Source of the DNA: Mycolicibacterium iranicum
GTDB taxonomy: Bacteria > Actinomycetota > Actinomycetes > Mycobacteriales > Mycobacteriaceae
Length of the DNA stretch: 64,000 bases
Reading direction: 5' to 3'
Assembly: GCF_001650495.1 (NCBI RefSeq)
Contig: NZ_LWCS01000013.1
Span: 97,304-161,303 of the forward strand
Positions within the stretch are counted from its first letter, which is position 1, and each line of letters begins with the position of its first letter. Below, piece by piece: positions 18,117 through 28,118 of this stretch. The notes under the pieces are model-generated. The model made no database searches. It was not told the origin of the DNA and was given only the letters and a program-made list of their open reading frames with translations. The translations under genes and the position numbers were made by a program.

Positions 18117-19340
18117 ATGCCGCAGGCGACTTGCCTCCCACCGTTTCGCAGGACGGCGCAGTGGCTGCGGACGGCCGTCCTGGCGATGGCGGTGCTGCTG
18201 ATCGCGGCCGCGTGCAGCTCGTCGCCGGCCGCCGCGCCCCAGCCCGAGGTCATCACTGATAAAGGCACCCCGTTCGCCGACCTGCTAGTGCCCAAATTGC
18301 AGGCGTCGGTGACCGACGGAGCGATCGGTGTCGCGGTGGACTCCCCTGTTACCGTGTCCGCCGGTGACGGCGTTCTCGGCCAAGTCTCGTTGACCAACGA
18401 AGCCGGCGATCTCGTCGACGGACAGCTCAGCCCCGATGGCGTGTCCTGGTCGTCTGCCGAGCCGCTGGGCTACAACAAGCAGTACACCCTTCATGCCCAG
18501 GCCCTTGGACTGGGCGGCGCGACCACTACGACAGCGACCTTCGAAACCCACTCGCCCGACAACTTAACGATGCCCTACGTCCTGCCCAACGACGGCGAGA
18601 CGGTTGGCGTGGGCCAACCCATCGCGATCCGCTTCGATGAAAACATCACCGACCGGATTGCGGCGCAGCAAGCGATCAACGTGACCACCACCCCCCCGAT
18701 CGAGGGAGCCTTCTACTGGCTCAATAATCGCGAAGTACGTTGGCGCCCAGCCGAATACTGGAAACCGGGAACAACAGTAGAGGTGGCGGTCAACGCCTAC
18801 GGCGTCAACTTCGGTGACGGGCTGTTCGGTCAGGATGACGTCACTACCCGGTTCACCATCGGTGACGAGGTCATCGCCACCGCCGATGACGCCACCAAAA
18901 CGATGACTGTGCGGCGCAATGGTCAGATCGTCAAGACCATGCCCATCTCCATGGGTAAAGCCAAGACCCCGACCGATAACGGCGCCTACATCATCGGAGA
19001 TCGTTACTCGTTTCTGGTGATGGATTCGTCCACCTACGGAGTCCCGGTCAACTCTCCTGACGGATACCGCACCGAGGTGGAGTGGGCGACCCAGATGTCC
19101 TACAGCGGGATCTACGTGCACTCTGCACCGTGGTCGGTGGGCAGCCAAGGCATCGCCAATGTCAGCCACGGATGCCTCAACGTCAATCCGGCCAACGCCC
19201 GTTGGTTCTACGACAACACCCGACGCGGCGACATCGTTGAGGTCATCAACACCACCGGCCCCACGCTGTCGGGGACAGACGGTTTAGGTGACTGGAACAT
19301 CCCTTGGGATCAGTGGAAAGCCGGCAACGCCAACCTCTGA
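18117..19340 (+). CDS. LdtMt2-like L,D-transpeptidase lipoprotein
   Basis: 407 residues from ATG at 18117, with GGAG about 9 nt upstream. Signal with lipobox (LIAAACSS, Cys33), two Ig-like domains, then a YkuD catalytic domain with HSAPWSVG and SHGCLNVNP; catalytic Cys353 and His351. Length and Cys position match M. tuberculosis LdtMt2. It forms 3-3 peptidoglycan crosslinks outside the membrane and is usually poorly inhibited by penicillins. No BlaI-type site was seen upstream, unlike the second copy at 52277. Confidence 0.88.
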   Translation: MPQATCLPPFRRTAQWLRTAVLAMAVLLIAAACSSSPAAAPQPEVITDKGTPFADLLVPKLQASVTDGAIGVAVDSPVTVSAGDGVLGQVSLTNEAGDLVDGQLSPDGVSWSSAEPLGYNKQYTLHAQALGLGGATTTTATFETHSPDNLTMPYVLPNDGETVGVGQPIAIRFDENITDRIAAQQAINVTTTPPIEGAFYWLNNREVRWRPAEYWKPGTTVEVAVNAYGVNFGDGLFGQDDVTTRFTIGDEVIATADDATKTMTVRRNGQIVKTMPISMGKAKTPTDNGAYIIGDRYSFLVMDSSTYGVPVNSPDGYRTEVEWATQMSYSGIYVHSAPWSVGSQGIANVSHGCLNVNPANARWFYDNTRRGDIVEVINTTGPTLSGTDGLGDWNIPWDQWKAGNANL

Positions 19341-19715
19341 AACACAGAGCAGAAGCGGAGACTCACAACCGCCGCCTCCCAGTCACCTCGTGGCACCAGT
19401 TACGCGTGTCAGCAGGACGTCTCGCATCCACCGAACCGGGTTGCGAACTGCCGAGCGTCACCCGAGCATCGCGCGCCGTGGGGCCCACGCAGCACAGGTA
19501 GCGCAGCCCTTTCCGCTACGACACCTTTGGTTTGCCGTCCTCAGGTAACGGCGTTTTCACATGTCCGGACCACCGACTATTTCGTAGTCCCGGCATCGAC
19601 GACCGACACTGTCAAACACCCATTCGCAAAAGCCATTAGCAATTCCAGCCGCCGAAATTCCAGCATTGTAATTATGTTGCTGATGTTACTAATGAGGCAT
19701 ATGTGAGTTAGGCTG

Positions 19716-19738
19716 ATCTACGTATTTGCTACGTATAT
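19716..19738. promoter_or_regulatory. BlaI-type operator
   Basis: ATCTACGTA-TTTGC-TACGTATAT, 88 bp before the NlpC/P60 gene start at 19827. The rest of the 19341-19826 gap holds nothing else I recognise. Confidence 0.75.
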
Positions 19739-19826
19739 CGTTGCTGCGCAGTATGGAACGCTCTGTTTCGCCTTTGTTGGCGAAACCAATCACCGGCGCT
19801 CCGACAGCCGAAAGAAAGAACGCCAT

Positions 19827-20573
19827 ATGGAACCGATGGCCCGATGCGTCCGCCCGGAGGAAGGCCGCGTATCTGCGTTCGGCTTTCGCCTGACTGGGGT
19901 GATCGTTGCCGTCGTCGCGACGGTACTTCTGGCGTGCACGCCAGCAGCCTCCGCCGAGCCGACAGGCGGTCCGTGGGATCCACTCCTGCCCAAGATCCCG
20001 AGTGCGGGAGCGCCCGGCGATCCGGTTGCCATCGCCAACGCGTCCTTGCAGGCGACGGCCGTTGCCACCCAGACTGCGATGGATTTGGGGCGTAGCTTCC
20101 TGAGCAGTCTCGGACTCGTCAGTCCCGCGGCAAGCCCCCAAACGAGCGTCCGCGGCAACCGCCTCTACGGTGCCCAGGCGATCGAATACGTTATCCGCAG
20201 GGCAGGAACGCAGATCGGCGTTCCCTACTCCTGGGGAGGGGGCAGCCTCACCGGCCCTAGTCGCGGTGTCGACCAAGGCGCAGGCACCGTCGGTTTCGAC
20301 TGCTCAGGACTGACACGATTCGCCTTCGCCGGCGTCGGAGTACTGTTGCCGCGATGGTCCGGCGACCAGTACAACGCTGGCCGCAAGGTACCTCCCGCGC
20401 AAGCTAAACGCGGTGACCTCCTGTTCTGGGGGCCCGGCGGAAGCCAACACGAAGCGATCTACCTGGGCAACGGAAAAATGATCGAAGCGCAACAAACCGG
20501 CGTTCCCATCAAGGTTTCACCGGTGCGTACCGCCGGGATGACACCCTACGTCGTACGGATTATCGAGACCTGA
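19827..20573 (+). CDS. RipB-like NlpC/P60 peptidoglycan endopeptidase
   Basis: 248 residues: a signal-like hydrophobic segment at about 25-42 (VIVAVVATVLLACTP), a short linker (WDPLLPKIPSAGAPGDP) and an NlpC/P60 domain with GFDCSGLTRFAF (Cys159) and SQHEAIYLG (His208). It lacks the long coiled coil of RipA, so it is RipB-like. It should cleave D-Glu-meso-DAP bonds in peptidoglycan stems. The linker and catalytic domain are clearly paralogous to those at 26346 and 50941. Confidence 0.85.
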   Translation: MEPMARCVRPEEGRVSAFGFRLTGVIVAVVATVLLACTPAASAEPTGGPWDPLLPKIPSAGAPGDPVAIANASLQATAVATQTAMDLGRSFLSSLGLVSPAASPQTSVRGNRLYGAQAIEYVIRRAGTQIGVPYSWGGGSLTGPSRGVDQGAGTVGFDCSGLTRFAFAGVGVLLPRWSGDQYNAGRKVPPAQAKRGDLLFWGPGGSQHEAIYLGNGKMIEAQQTGVPIKVSPVRTAGMTPYVVRIIET

Positions 20574-20631
20574 CCGAACGCTTTCGCCACAGCTCCTCCC
20601 ACCAAAAGCCTTGTCCGCACCGGGTAACGGT

Positions 20632-21378
20632 TCAGCCGGCCAGACAGTAGCCGATGCCGCGGACCGTCCGGACATAGCGCGGACAAGACGGGGCGTCACC
20701 GAGCTTGCGACGAAGATTGCCGATGTGCACACCCAGTGCCGACCGCCCGCCGGGCTGCGTTGCCCCCCAAAGGGCTTCCTGAAGTCGTCGGCACGTAACG
20801 GGCTCCCCTGGATCATCGGACAAAACCCGGAGGATCGCGAACTCCGTTCGAGTCAGCGATATGACGTTGCCGCGCTGATAGACCCGCCGGACCCCCACGT
20901 CGATCACCAGATCGTCGACGTGGCGTCGCTGCGCGCCGCCGTCCTCGCTGCGTTGGTGAGAATGCCTGAGTGTCCGCCGTATTCGCGTGCTGAGCATGTC
21001 GCGGGAGCCGATGGGAACCACTCCGACGCGCGATACCAGAGGCGCCACCTCTGTGTCGGCGAGCGCGACGACGCCGCACTGGGCAGCCTGGCGAACACGG
21101 TCAAGGACGACGGCGCCGTGCGCGGATGATCCCAGGCACACCACCACCACGTCGGGGTCATCGTCGCGCACCGCGGTGAGCGCTGCAGCGTGTGAGCGTG
21201 CGACGTCGACGGCGAACTCTTCGGCGCGCAGGGTGCGGGCCAACATGTCGGCGTAGATGCGCCGAGGTTCAACCAGCAGAACGCGAATGCGCCCAGCAGC
21301 TATCGCCGGAGAGGCAACGCTGCCCGAAGCGGGGTGCGGCTCGATGGTCGTGGCAGTCTCCTTGCCAGCGTGGGCCAT
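20632..21378 (-). CDS. OmpR-type transcription factor with degenerate receiver domain
   Basis: 248 residues. The C-terminal winged helix is intact (LTRTEFAILRVLSDDPGEPV, GVHIGNLRRKLGD, VRTVRGIGYCL). The receiver domain (about 30-140) has lost key residues: the acidic pair is VEPRR, and the strand that should end in the phospho-acceptor Asp reads VVVVCLG, with Cys in its place. It is probably phosphorylation-independent. A very strong BlaI-type palindrome lies 40 bp upstream. No kinase gene is adjacent. Confidence 0.8.
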   Translation of the reverse strand: MAHAGKETATTIEPHPASGSVASPAIAAGRIRVLLVEPRRIYADMLARTLRAEEFAVDVARSHAAALTAVRDDDPDVVVVCLGSSAHGAVVLDRVRQAAQCGVVALADTEVAPLVSRVGVVPIGSRDMLSTRIRRTLRHSHQRSEDGGAQRRHVDDLVIDVGVRRVYQRGNVISLTRTEFAILRVLSDDPGEPVTCRRLQEALWGATQPGGRSALGVHIGNLRRKLGDAPSCPRYVRTVRGIGYCLAG

Positions 21379-21416
21379 TCACGGCGTGAAGGTGTTCGCG
21401 CGGATGCTGGAACCAG

Positions 21417-21457
21417 CATATCGCCATCTACGTAGTTATTACGTAGATGGCGATATG
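21417..21457. promoter_or_regulatory. Extended perfect BlaI-type palindrome
   Basis: Core 23-bp site at 21426-21448 (ATCTACGTA-GTTAT-TACGTAGAT), symmetric beyond the core. The arms are 18 bp each (CATATCGCCATCTACGTA and its complement) around GTTAT. It lies upstream of the OmpR-type gene at 21378 and is the best-matching site in the window. Confidence 0.85.
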
Positions 21458-21488
21458 GGGTGTCGGGCATGTTCGCGTCTTCGGGTGT

Positions 21489-22754
21489 TCAGCGGGGGGT
21501 TTGCGGGCCAGAGGATGTCAGCTGTTCGGGTTGAAGTCGGCCGCGTCGGTCCAGCCGGAACAAGGCCGCTGCGGAGGCCAGCCCGATTGCCGACAGCAGA
21601 ACCCACAGCAGCCAGGGTTGCCCGAGATCTCGGGCGGCCTGCATCAGCGAGCCGGTGGCCAGATTGCCGACAAGAATGCCGACTCCGACGATAGTGTTGT
21701 AGAAGCCATAGTGCGTTCCGATGAGACGGTTGTTGGCCAATGAGACGACGGTGTCCATCTCGAACGGGAAGACGGCCGCCGACCCGACCGCCAGCACCGC
21801 CGTGGCGACGAGTAGCGCGGTCGCGGCGGCGACTCTGCCTGCCCTGGTGTCATCGGGCAGCACGATCAGCGGCAAAAACGACGCCGCGAGGATCAGCATG
21901 CCGATCACCAGGGAGCGGCCGGCGCCCCAGCGGTGGGCGAACCATCGGGTGATCCGCATCTGGCCGAGGACGGCAACCAGACCCGAGACCACGAAGATCA
22001 TGGCGGTGACAACGGAATCGTTGCGCGGAAACAGGTCTCGCGCCTGAAGCGGCAATGCCAGATAGACCTGGAATGACAAAACATACGACCCGATCATGGC
22101 CGCGGCGAAGAGCAGAAAGGAGCGGTTGGCCGCTACTGTTCGCCAGTCCTGCAGCACCGATGTCTTCTCATCAGGCGTCCCCGCGGCGCGGTGGGGCAAT
22201 GCTAAGAGTTGGGCCACGGTCAGCGCTGCGAACACGACCGCTGCGGCGGCTGCTGTCATTCGGAAATCGACGAACATCAAGGCCAGCCCGACAAGGGGTC
22301 CGGCCAGGATGCCCGCCTGATAGAACACGTTGAACACCGCGAAGGCTTCCACGCGCCGTGGGCCCGCGTCGGCCGCCAGATAGGCGCGCACCGCAGGATT
22401 GAACAGGGCGCCGGCGAAGCCGGTTGCTGCCGAGGCGATCAGGACCGCCGGCAGCGATTCGGCGAAGACGAGCAGGCCGAATCCTGCTGTCCGTAGGACA
22501 CATCCGCAAACGATGAGCGGTTTGTAGCCCAGCCGGTCTGCCAGAGTGCCGCCGATGAGAAACATGCCTTGCTGGGAGAAGTTACGTACACCCAGCACCA
22601 GGCCGATGGCCCACGCGGCCAGCCCCAACGGGCCGGCGAGGTAGCCGGCCAGGTAAGGCATGAGCATGTAGAAGCCCAGGTTGATGCCGAATTGGTTGAT
22701 CATCAGCATCCGGCTGGGCCAACCAAAACTGCGGAAGGCTGACAGCAGGGTCAT
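21489..22754 (-). CDS. MFS efflux transporter (Rv0849-like)
   Basis: 421 residues from ATG at 22754, which overlaps the cysK2 stop (ATGA). About twelve hydrophobic segments and the loop [20 protein letters not shown] typical of major-facilitator drug/metabolite exporters. The order lpqS-cysK2-MFS equals the M. tuberculosis operon Rv0847-Rv0848-Rv0849, so this is probably the same transporter. Its substrate is not known to me. Confidence 0.82.
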   Translation of the reverse strand: MTLLSAFRSFGWPSRMLMINQFGINLGFYMLMPYLAGYLAGPLGLAAWAIGLVLGVRNFSQQGMFLIGGTLADRLGYKPLIVCGCVLRTAGFGLLVFAESLPAVLIASAATGFAGALFNPAVRAYLAADAGPRRVEAFAVFNVFYQAGILAGPLVGLALMFVDFRMTAAAAAVVFAALTVAQLLALPHRAAGTPDEKTSVLQDWRTVAANRSFLLFAAAMIGSYVLSFQVYLALPLQARDLFPRNDSVVTAMIFVVSGLVAVLGQMRITRWFAHRWGAGRSLVIGMLILAASFLPLIVLPDDTRAGRVAAATALLVATAVLAVGSAAVFPFEMDTVVSLANNRLIGTHYGFYNTIVGVGILVGNLATGSLMQAARDLGQPWLLWVLLSAIGLASAAALFRLDRRGRLQPEQLTSSGPQTPR

Positions 22755-23869
22755 CGTGGCTGCACCTCGGTGGGGTCGACAACGGTGGTGCATCGCGTCC
22801 ACGCCGTGACTGTCTGGGTCATCGGGTCCTCAATGGTGGCGGGATGCCGTGGGGGCGCTGCGTCGAGCAGGCCGTGGGCGCGGCAGTAGTCGTCGTTGTA
22901 GATGGTGTCGAAGTAGCGTTGCGGACCGTCCGGGAAGATCGCTGCGACAGTGGCTCCGGCAGGGCTATTGCGTGCGACCCAGCCTGCAACCAGGGCGACC
23001 GCACCGACGCTCCAGCCGCCACTGGCGTAGTGGGTGGCCGCCAGGGTGCGGCATGCCCACACCGACTCCGCGGGGGCAACCCAATGCACTTCGTTGAACG
23101 CTTGGTAGTCGACGTTGCCGGGATAGATGCTCGATCCCAGGCCGCGCATGAGCCGAGAAGCCGCGGGCTGGCCGAAGATCGTCGAGCCCACCGTGTCGAC
23201 GCCGATCAGCCGCAGCTGCGGGTTGAATTCACGAAGGACGCGTGCGACGCCGGCCGAGTGGCCTCCGGTGCCCACCGAGCACACCAGGACATCAACGGCG
23301 CCGAGTTGTTCGTTCAGTTCCACTGCCAGGCCGCGGTAGGCCTCGACGTTATCGGGGTTGCTGTATTGATCGGGATGCCAGGCGCGTGGGTCGGTGGCCA
23401 AGATCTTCTGCACGCGGTCACGGCGGGCCTGCTGCCAGCCTCCCTGTGGGTGCGGTTCAGTGACCAATTCGATGTCGGCGCCGAACGCGGCGAGCATATT
23501 CTGGATGATCGGCTCCATCCCGGGGTCGGTGACCAACGTGACGGGGTGCCCGTAGACCGTTCCGGCTAGTGCGAGACCCAATCCCAGTGTGCCGCTCGTG
23601 GATTCGACGATGCGGGCGCCGGGGGCAAGTGCCCCGCGGGAGCGGGCGCGTTCGACCATGTGTAGCGCGGGTCGGTCTTTCATTCCTCCCGGGTTGAAGC
23701 CTTCGAGTTTGGCCCAAAAGCCCCGCTCTTCTGACGTGAACGGTGCGCTGATTCTCAAGACAGGGGTCTGGCCGACCATGGTGGCCGGCCGCTCGTTGCG
23801 GCCGCGTTGTGGCTGTGCCGATCGGGTGTGGGAAGTGCGTGCATGGCGGATTGGCAGGGCAGGATTCAT
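22751..23869 (-). CDS. cysK2: CysK2-like PLP-dependent cysteine synthase
   Basis: 372 residues from ATG at 23869, the same length as M. tuberculosis CysK2 (Rv0848); an earlier in-frame GTG at 23932 is less likely. PLP lysine in [16 protein letters not shown], substrate loop [14 protein letters not shown] and the phosphate loop [11 protein letters not shown]. Family enzymes make S-sulfocysteine or cysteine from O-phosphoserine. It lies between lpqS and the MFS gene. Thiol production under metal stress is a plausible role. Confidence 0.85.
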   Translation of the reverse strand: MNPALPIRHARTSHTRSAQPQRGRNERPATMVGQTPVLRISAPFTSEERGFWAKLEGFNPGGMKDRPALHMVERARSRGALAPGARIVESTSGTLGLGLALAGTVYGHPVTLVTDPGMEPIIQNMLAAFGADIELVTEPHPQGGWQQARRDRVQKILATDPRAWHPDQYSNPDNVEAYRGLAVELNEQLGAVDVLVCSVGTGGHSAGVARVLREFNPQLRLIGVDTVGSTIFGQPAASRLMRGLGSSIYPGNVDYQAFNEVHWVAPAESVWACRTLAATHYASGGWSVGAVALVAGWVARNSPAGATVAAIFPDGPQRYFDTIYNDDYCRAHGLLDAAPPRHPATIEDPMTQTVTAWTRCTTVVDPTEVQPR

Positions 23870-23971
23870 CGATGAATGTCGCTTCTGTGAGGCCGCGACG
23901 ATGCGCGGCGACTGACGGCAGGTAGCGGTCACCGGCCACCGTCGAAGACGACGGGGCCTGACGCTAGCCGA

Positions 23972-24388
23972 TCAGCGGCGCGCGATACACAGGTGGGCGA
24001 GCACGTCGCGGCCGGTGCGCAGGGCGCGGGCGTTCCGTGGTGGACCGCGGATAGGCGCCTTCGCCGCCTGGCACCACAGCAGCGGAAGCACAGCCACGAC
24101 GAGGCCCAACGCGAGCGCGATCAGGGAGACCGTTCCCCGCGGCAGGATCGCTTCGGCCAGGGTGTCGGGCGTGCACTCGGCGTCGGGTTGGGAGACGTGG
24201 GGGTGGTCGAGCTCGACAGACATCGGCGCGCCGACCGCACTGGCGGCCAGTGTGTGCGGTCCGTGCGCAGGTGCCGCATTCACGCCGGGCAGTGCCCACT
24301 CGGCTCCGACGATGACGGTCCAGAACGCGATCAACGCCGCGACGATGGCGCGGCGGCGTTGCTCAGAGTTCGCGTCGAAGTACTTCAC
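23972..24388 (-). CDS. lpqS: LpqS-like membrane protein
   Basis: 138 residues. N-terminal helix (AIVAALIAFWTVIVGAEWAL), extracytoplasmic His-bearing loop (HGPHTL, DHPHVS) and a second helix (VSLIALALGLVVAVLPLLW). I see no clear lipobox. The identification rests on shape, size and the lpqS-cysK2-MFS gene order of mycobacteria. In M. tuberculosis this operon answers to copper through RicR; here a BlaI-type site lies upstream instead. Confidence 0.65.
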   Translation of the reverse strand: MKYFDANSEQRRRAIVAALIAFWTVIVGAEWALPGVNAAPAHGPHTLAASAVGAPMSVELDHPHVSQPDAECTPDTLAEAILPRGTVSLIALALGLVVAVLPLLWCQAAKAPIRGPPRNARALRTGRDVLAHLCIARR

Positions 24389-24597
24389 GATGTTGCCGAC
24401 TGTAGCAGCGGATCGGCGAATTCAGGCTCGGCCCCTGAGCCGATGCCGGGTTGTGATCAGACAGCGACCGCCGTTGCGCCGAGCCAACCGGCCGTTCCGT
24501 CGCATGATCGACTTCGCCCGATGCCCCTGCGAATACGCCCTTTTGAGGTTCCGCGAAGGAGATGCAATAGACCAGTGCGCTGCCTGTACCGCAGATC

Positions 24598-24620
24598 ATC
24601 TACGGTTTTACTACGTAGAT
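24598..24620. promoter_or_regulatory. BlaI-type operator
   Basis: ATCTACGGT-TTTAC-TACGTAGAT, about 210 bp upstream of lpqS on the minus strand. It may control the lpqS-cysK2-MFS operon. The gap 24389-24720 holds no other recognised feature and no TACCC/GGGTA copper operator. Confidence 0.75.
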
Positions 24621-24720
24621 AATCTGCTCTCTATCGGCCCGCGCGCCAAGCGGTGTTTCCTTTGCTGACGGCCTACGCGCATTGGCTTCACCTGCGGAAC
24701 GTGCGGCGGGCGTTGAGGCG

Positions 24721-25644
24721 CTAGTGGTGGCAGAGCACCTGAATGAGAGCGGGTGTGGCGAGCATGGCGGTGATCGCGGCTGTCAGGCAGATGCGGTGGC
24801 GCCATCGCACGTGCCGACGTGTCGGGGTGAGCAGGCGCTGCGCTCGCGCGATGACCGCTGTTCCCGCCGCGGCGAGGCCTTCCCGTGCAGGCGGGTGTTC
24901 TCCGGCCAGAGCAGATAATCCAGCCAACAGCGGATGCGTGCCGACGCGGCGCACGGCGGTGTCGTCAGCGCACATCTCCAGCAGTTCACCCACACGATGA
25001 GGGGCCGTCGCGAAAAGCGGAAGCCACGGCAGTGTGCCCCCCAAAGCGCGGAGCGCCATGAGGATGTGGTGGTGGCGCCCCGAGATGTGCGCGTTTTCAT
25101 GCGCCAGAACCGCTTTGAGCTGTGATCGGTTCAACGACTTCATCGCCGCGGAGGTAACGATGATGGCGTTCGGGCGTCCGACCACGCAGTAGGCAGCAGG
25201 CCGGTCGGCCTCCACGACCACCACATTGGGATGGTCGGTGGGTCGGCCGACGATCCGCGCGGCATGCGCGTGCTCGTGACTTCGCGCCCGCAGCCGCGAC
25301 AAGCAGCGACCGATCCGCATGACGACGAACCCTGATGTCAGGGTTCCTACCGCGATGAGAACAACAGAACCGATTCGTCCGGCCATGGGTGTGTGCTCGG
25401 AGAAGCCAAACAGCTCCAGGCACAGCGTCACGACCGCGCCCGTACGAATACTATCCGTCGTTGCGCCGATGACCAAGATCAGCGCGACGAGCCACGCCGC
25501 CAACGTCGCGGCGACGGTGGCCAGCCAGGCGGCCACTCCCATATGGGGGCTGATGCCGTGACTGGTCATCCGCCTCAGAACCGGTGGCGCCCACCAGGCC
25601 AGCGCGCTGCCATAGACGAGCAGCCACAGCGCGGCGGTCATCAC
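24721..25644 (-). CDS. M56-family (BlaR-like) membrane metalloprotease, copy 1
   Basis: 307 residues. Four or five membrane helices and a zinc-protease motif HENAH (182-186), followed by the second-ligand region LLEMCADDTAVRR. It has no C-terminal penicillin-sensor domain, unlike staphylococcal BlaR1, and resembles M. tuberculosis Rv1845c. It overlaps the blaI stop by 4 nt. It probably senses an envelope signal and triggers loss of its BlaI partner. Confidence 0.88.
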   Translation of the reverse strand: MMTAALWLLVYGSALAWWAPPVLRRMTSHGISPHMGVAAWLATVAATLAAWLVALILVIGATTDSIRTGAVVTLCLELFGFSEHTPMAGRIGSVVLIAVGTLTSGFVVMRIGRCLSRLRARSHEHAHAARIVGRPTDHPNVVVVEADRPAAYCVVGRPNAIIVTSAAMKSLNRSQLKAVLAHENAHISGRHHHILMALRALGGTLPWLPLFATAPHRVGELLEMCADDTAVRRVGTHPLLAGLSALAGEHPPAREGLAAAGTAVIARAQRLLTPTRRHVRWRHRICLTAAITAMLATPALIQVLCHH

Positions 25645-26003
25645 CGACGCCCCTTGCGCAGAGCCGCCTTCAATTGAGCGGACTGCTCGGCGTTCATCTG
25701 CTCAACAAAGAAGGCCAGCACCGCATCGGTATCCCCGCCGGCGTCGAACGCGGCCTTCATCAAACGCGCGGAACGCTCCTCGCGGCTCATGGACGCCTGA
25801 TACACGTACGCTTTCCCATCGCGCTGACGTTGCAACCAGCGCTTGCGGTACAGGTTGTCCATCGTCGACATCACGGTGGTGTACGCGATCTGGCGCCGTT
25901 GAGAGATCTCGTCGAAAACCTCACGCACCGTGACAGGCTCGGCGTAATCCCACACGCAATCCATGACCACCGCTTCGAGGTCGCCGAATCCTCGCTGTTC
26001 CAT
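25641..26003 (-). CDS. blaI: BlaI/MecI/CopY-family repressor, copy 1
   Basis: 120 residues: N-terminal winged helix (MEQRGFGDLEAVVMDCVWDY, IAYTTVMSTMDNLYRK) and a C-terminal dimerisation part. The family binds dyads of TAC(T/A)..(T/A)GTA type as dimers and is inactivated by proteolysis. It is upstream of and coupled to its M56 partner. I saw no 23-bp operator in its own 5' region, so it may not regulate itself. Confidence 0.9.
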   Translation of the reverse strand: MEQRGFGDLEAVVMDCVWDYAEPVTVREVFDEISQRRQIAYTTVMSTMDNLYRKRWLQRQRDGKAYVYQASMSREERSARLMKAAFDAGGDTDAVLAFFVEQMNAEQSAQLKAALRKGRR

Positions 26004-26241
26004 TTGCGCCTCTCCCGCTCTCCGCGACGAGCTGGCCTCCTCGCGCCCCGAGCCCCTTCAGCCCCCAATGTAGCCGCCGAGCTGGCAAAAGCCGCGATAC
26101 GCCTCACCTCGACCGCATAGGCCAGCATCTCTGCACTACCGGCCGCGGCGCGTGAAACTAGCGCCCGTGGCGCACAGTCGTAACCGATCTGAGACTGTGA
26201 CAGACGTTCCTCCTGATACCAAAGTGATGTACGTTCCGACT

Positions 26242-26264
26242 GAGTACTATCGTGCTACGTACTC
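26242..26264. promoter_or_regulatory. BlaI-type operator of ripA-like gene
   Basis: GAGTACTAT-CGTGC-TACGTACTC, about 80 bp before the ripA-like ATG. It is preceded at 26218-26238 by a segment (ACCAAAGTGATGTACGTTCC) repeated almost exactly before the broken ripA copy at 50861, at the same distance from its operator. Confidence 0.75.
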
Positions 26265-26345
26265 AGCTCGATAGTAGAAGTGCCGCGGGCGCCGTTCGGC
26301 TTAGGTGCGCGGCTCGACAACGCTCACCCCAGCTGAGGAGATTCG

Positions 26346-27749
26346 ATGCTGCGCCTCACTTCTTTTCTGAGTCTCTGCGCACTGACGCCGGCACTGGTAA
26401 TCAGCGCCCCGGGTACCGCTGTTGCCGGTCACGACGGCACCCCCGACCGCGACGACGTTCCCTCATTGGTTGCAGCGGTCGCCGACGCGAACCAGCGGAT
26501 GGCCGACGTCGGTAGCGACATTCAGATCAAGCAGGAGGGCGTCAACCGTGCCCTGGTCGAGGTCGCGGCCGCCCGCGACACCCTCGCGCAGGCCCGGCGC
26601 GACGTTGTTGCCAGCGACCAAGCCCTGACCGACAGCCAACACGCAATCGAGGCCGCGCAAGAGCGCTTCGACCGCTTCGCCGCGTCGACCTATATGAACG
26701 GGCCGTCGGGTGCGTTGCCGCTGGCGCAAAGTCCCGAGGAGATCCTGGCCGGGGCATCGACCCAGCAGACCCTCACTATCAGCTTTCAGCGGGTCCGCAA
26801 CAACCTCCTGCGCCGGCAGACCGATCAGGCCAACAAGCTTTCTGCTGCGACGGCAGCGCGGGCGCGCGCCGAGAGCGCCGCCGCGGACGCCCAACGCCGC
26901 CAAGACGACGCGGTAGCCGCACTCCGGGACGCCCAACAGACGTTTACCGCACAGCAACGCGAGGTCGAACGGCTCGCTACCGAACGCGACTCCGCTCAAG
27001 CTCGACTGGAAGCCGCCCGACCGGTGGCGGCGACAGCCGCCGCGCCCAGTGCCGCGCAACCCGGCACTGTGCCGGCATCCGGTGCTCCGTGGGACCGCGG
27101 CACCACGTCGCCGGGGGGCGCCACCAAGGGGGGCCTGTGGGACACCACGTTGCCGATGGTGCCCAGCGCTAACGTGGCCGGCGACCCGGTGGCCATCATC
27201 AATGCCGTCCTCAAGATCATGGCGACCTCGGCGCAGCTGACGGCCGACATGGGCCGCAAGTTCCTCACCAAACTCGGCATTCTGTCTCCTGTCACCGCCG
27301 CCGCAGATCCCGGCATCACCAACGGACGCATCCCCCGCCTCTACGGCCGCCAGGCCTCAGAGTTCGTGATTCGCCGCGCCATGTCACAACTGGGGGTGCC
27401 TTACTCCTGGGGCGGCGGCAACGCCAACGGCCCGTCACGAGGCATCGACCAGGGCGCCAACACCGTGGGTTTCGACTGTTCGGGCCTGATGCTGTATGCC
27501 TTCGCCGGCGTCGGCATCAAACTCGACCACTACTCCGGGTCGCAATACAACGCAGGCCGCAAAATTCCCTCGTCACAGATGCAGCGCGGTGACCTTATCT
27601 TTTATGGCCCCAACGCCAGCCAGCACGAAGCGATGTATCTGGGCGACGGCATGATGATCGAAGCCCCCTACACCGGGTCGGTCGTCAAGATCTCGCCCGT
27701 GCGCACCTCCGGCATGACGCCCTACGTCACCCGCTTGATCGAATATTGA
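26346..27749 (+). CDS. ripA: RipA-like NlpC/P60 peptidoglycan endopeptidase
   Basis: 467 residues (M. tuberculosis RipA has 472). Signal peptide, long Ala/Gln/Arg-rich coiled coil at about 35-225, linker, then a catalytic domain with FDCSGLMLYAF (Cys378) and SQHEAMYLG (His427). It hydrolyses septal peptidoglycan stem peptides; chromosomal RipA is needed for daughter-cell separation. This island copy has a BlaI-type operator. Its end overlaps the end of the minus-strand small membrane gene by 23 nt. Confidence 0.9.
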   Translation: MLRLTSFLSLCALTPALVISAPGTAVAGHDGTPDRDDVPSLVAAVADANQRMADVGSDIQIKQEGVNRALVEVAAARDTLAQARRDVVASDQALTDSQHAIEAAQERFDRFAASTYMNGPSGALPLAQSPEEILAGASTQQTLTISFQRVRNNLLRRQTDQANKLSAATAARARAESAAADAQRRQDDAVAALRDAQQTFTAQQREVERLATERDSAQARLEAARPVAATAAAPSAAQPGTVPASGAPWDRGTTSPGGATKGGLWDTTLPMVPSANVAGDPVAIINAVLKIMATSAQLTADMGRKFLTKLGILSPVTAAADPGITNGRIPRLYGRQASEFVIRRAMSQLGVPYSWGGGNANGPSRGIDQGANTVGFDCSGLMLYAFAGVGIKLDHYSGSQYNAGRKIPSSQMQRGDLIFYGPNASQHEAMYLGDGMMIEAPYTGSVVKISPVRTSGMTPYVTRLIEY

Positions 27750-27981
27750 CATCGCCGCGATGTCGAGCCGGTGGACCGGTCAGTGCGCCGCGGTGCGGCC
27801 GCTGCGGATCGGCCTCCTCGGGCACGTCAGGCCGCCCCGAACGACGCGGCCAGCGAGACGCATTGAATAGCGCCGTCGCGCCGGCGATCGCAGCCGCCCA
27901 CAGCACCACGACCACGGCACACAGGATCAGCCACGCTTGCCACCCGAGACCGTTCGGGCACACGTCCATCAGCCAACGCAT
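27727..27981 (-). CDS. Small membrane protein of unknown function
   Basis: 84 residues from ATG at 27981, with GGAGGAG 9 nt upstream. One membrane helix (WLILCAVVVVLWAAAIAGATAL) and a basic Pro/Arg/His-rich cytoplasmic tail. It is convergent with the ripA-like gene. It resembles small membrane proteins next to two-component systems in actinobacterial metal islands, but I cannot name it. Confidence 0.55.
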   Translation of the reverse strand: MRWLMDVCPNGLGWQAWLILCAVVVVLWAAAIAGATALFNASRWPRRSGRPDVPEEADPQRPHRGALTGPPARHRGDVNIRSSG

Positions 27982-28118
27982 GTCAGGCCCTCCTCCACAG
28001 TGAGCCTCACCCCACCGCAGGAGGAAAACGGTATGAGTCCTGTGAAGATCTGCTGAAGATCGAGCCGCTCGGGCAGCCACGCCTCGTTACGGGCGCACCA
28101 GCAGGCACCATATGGGAC

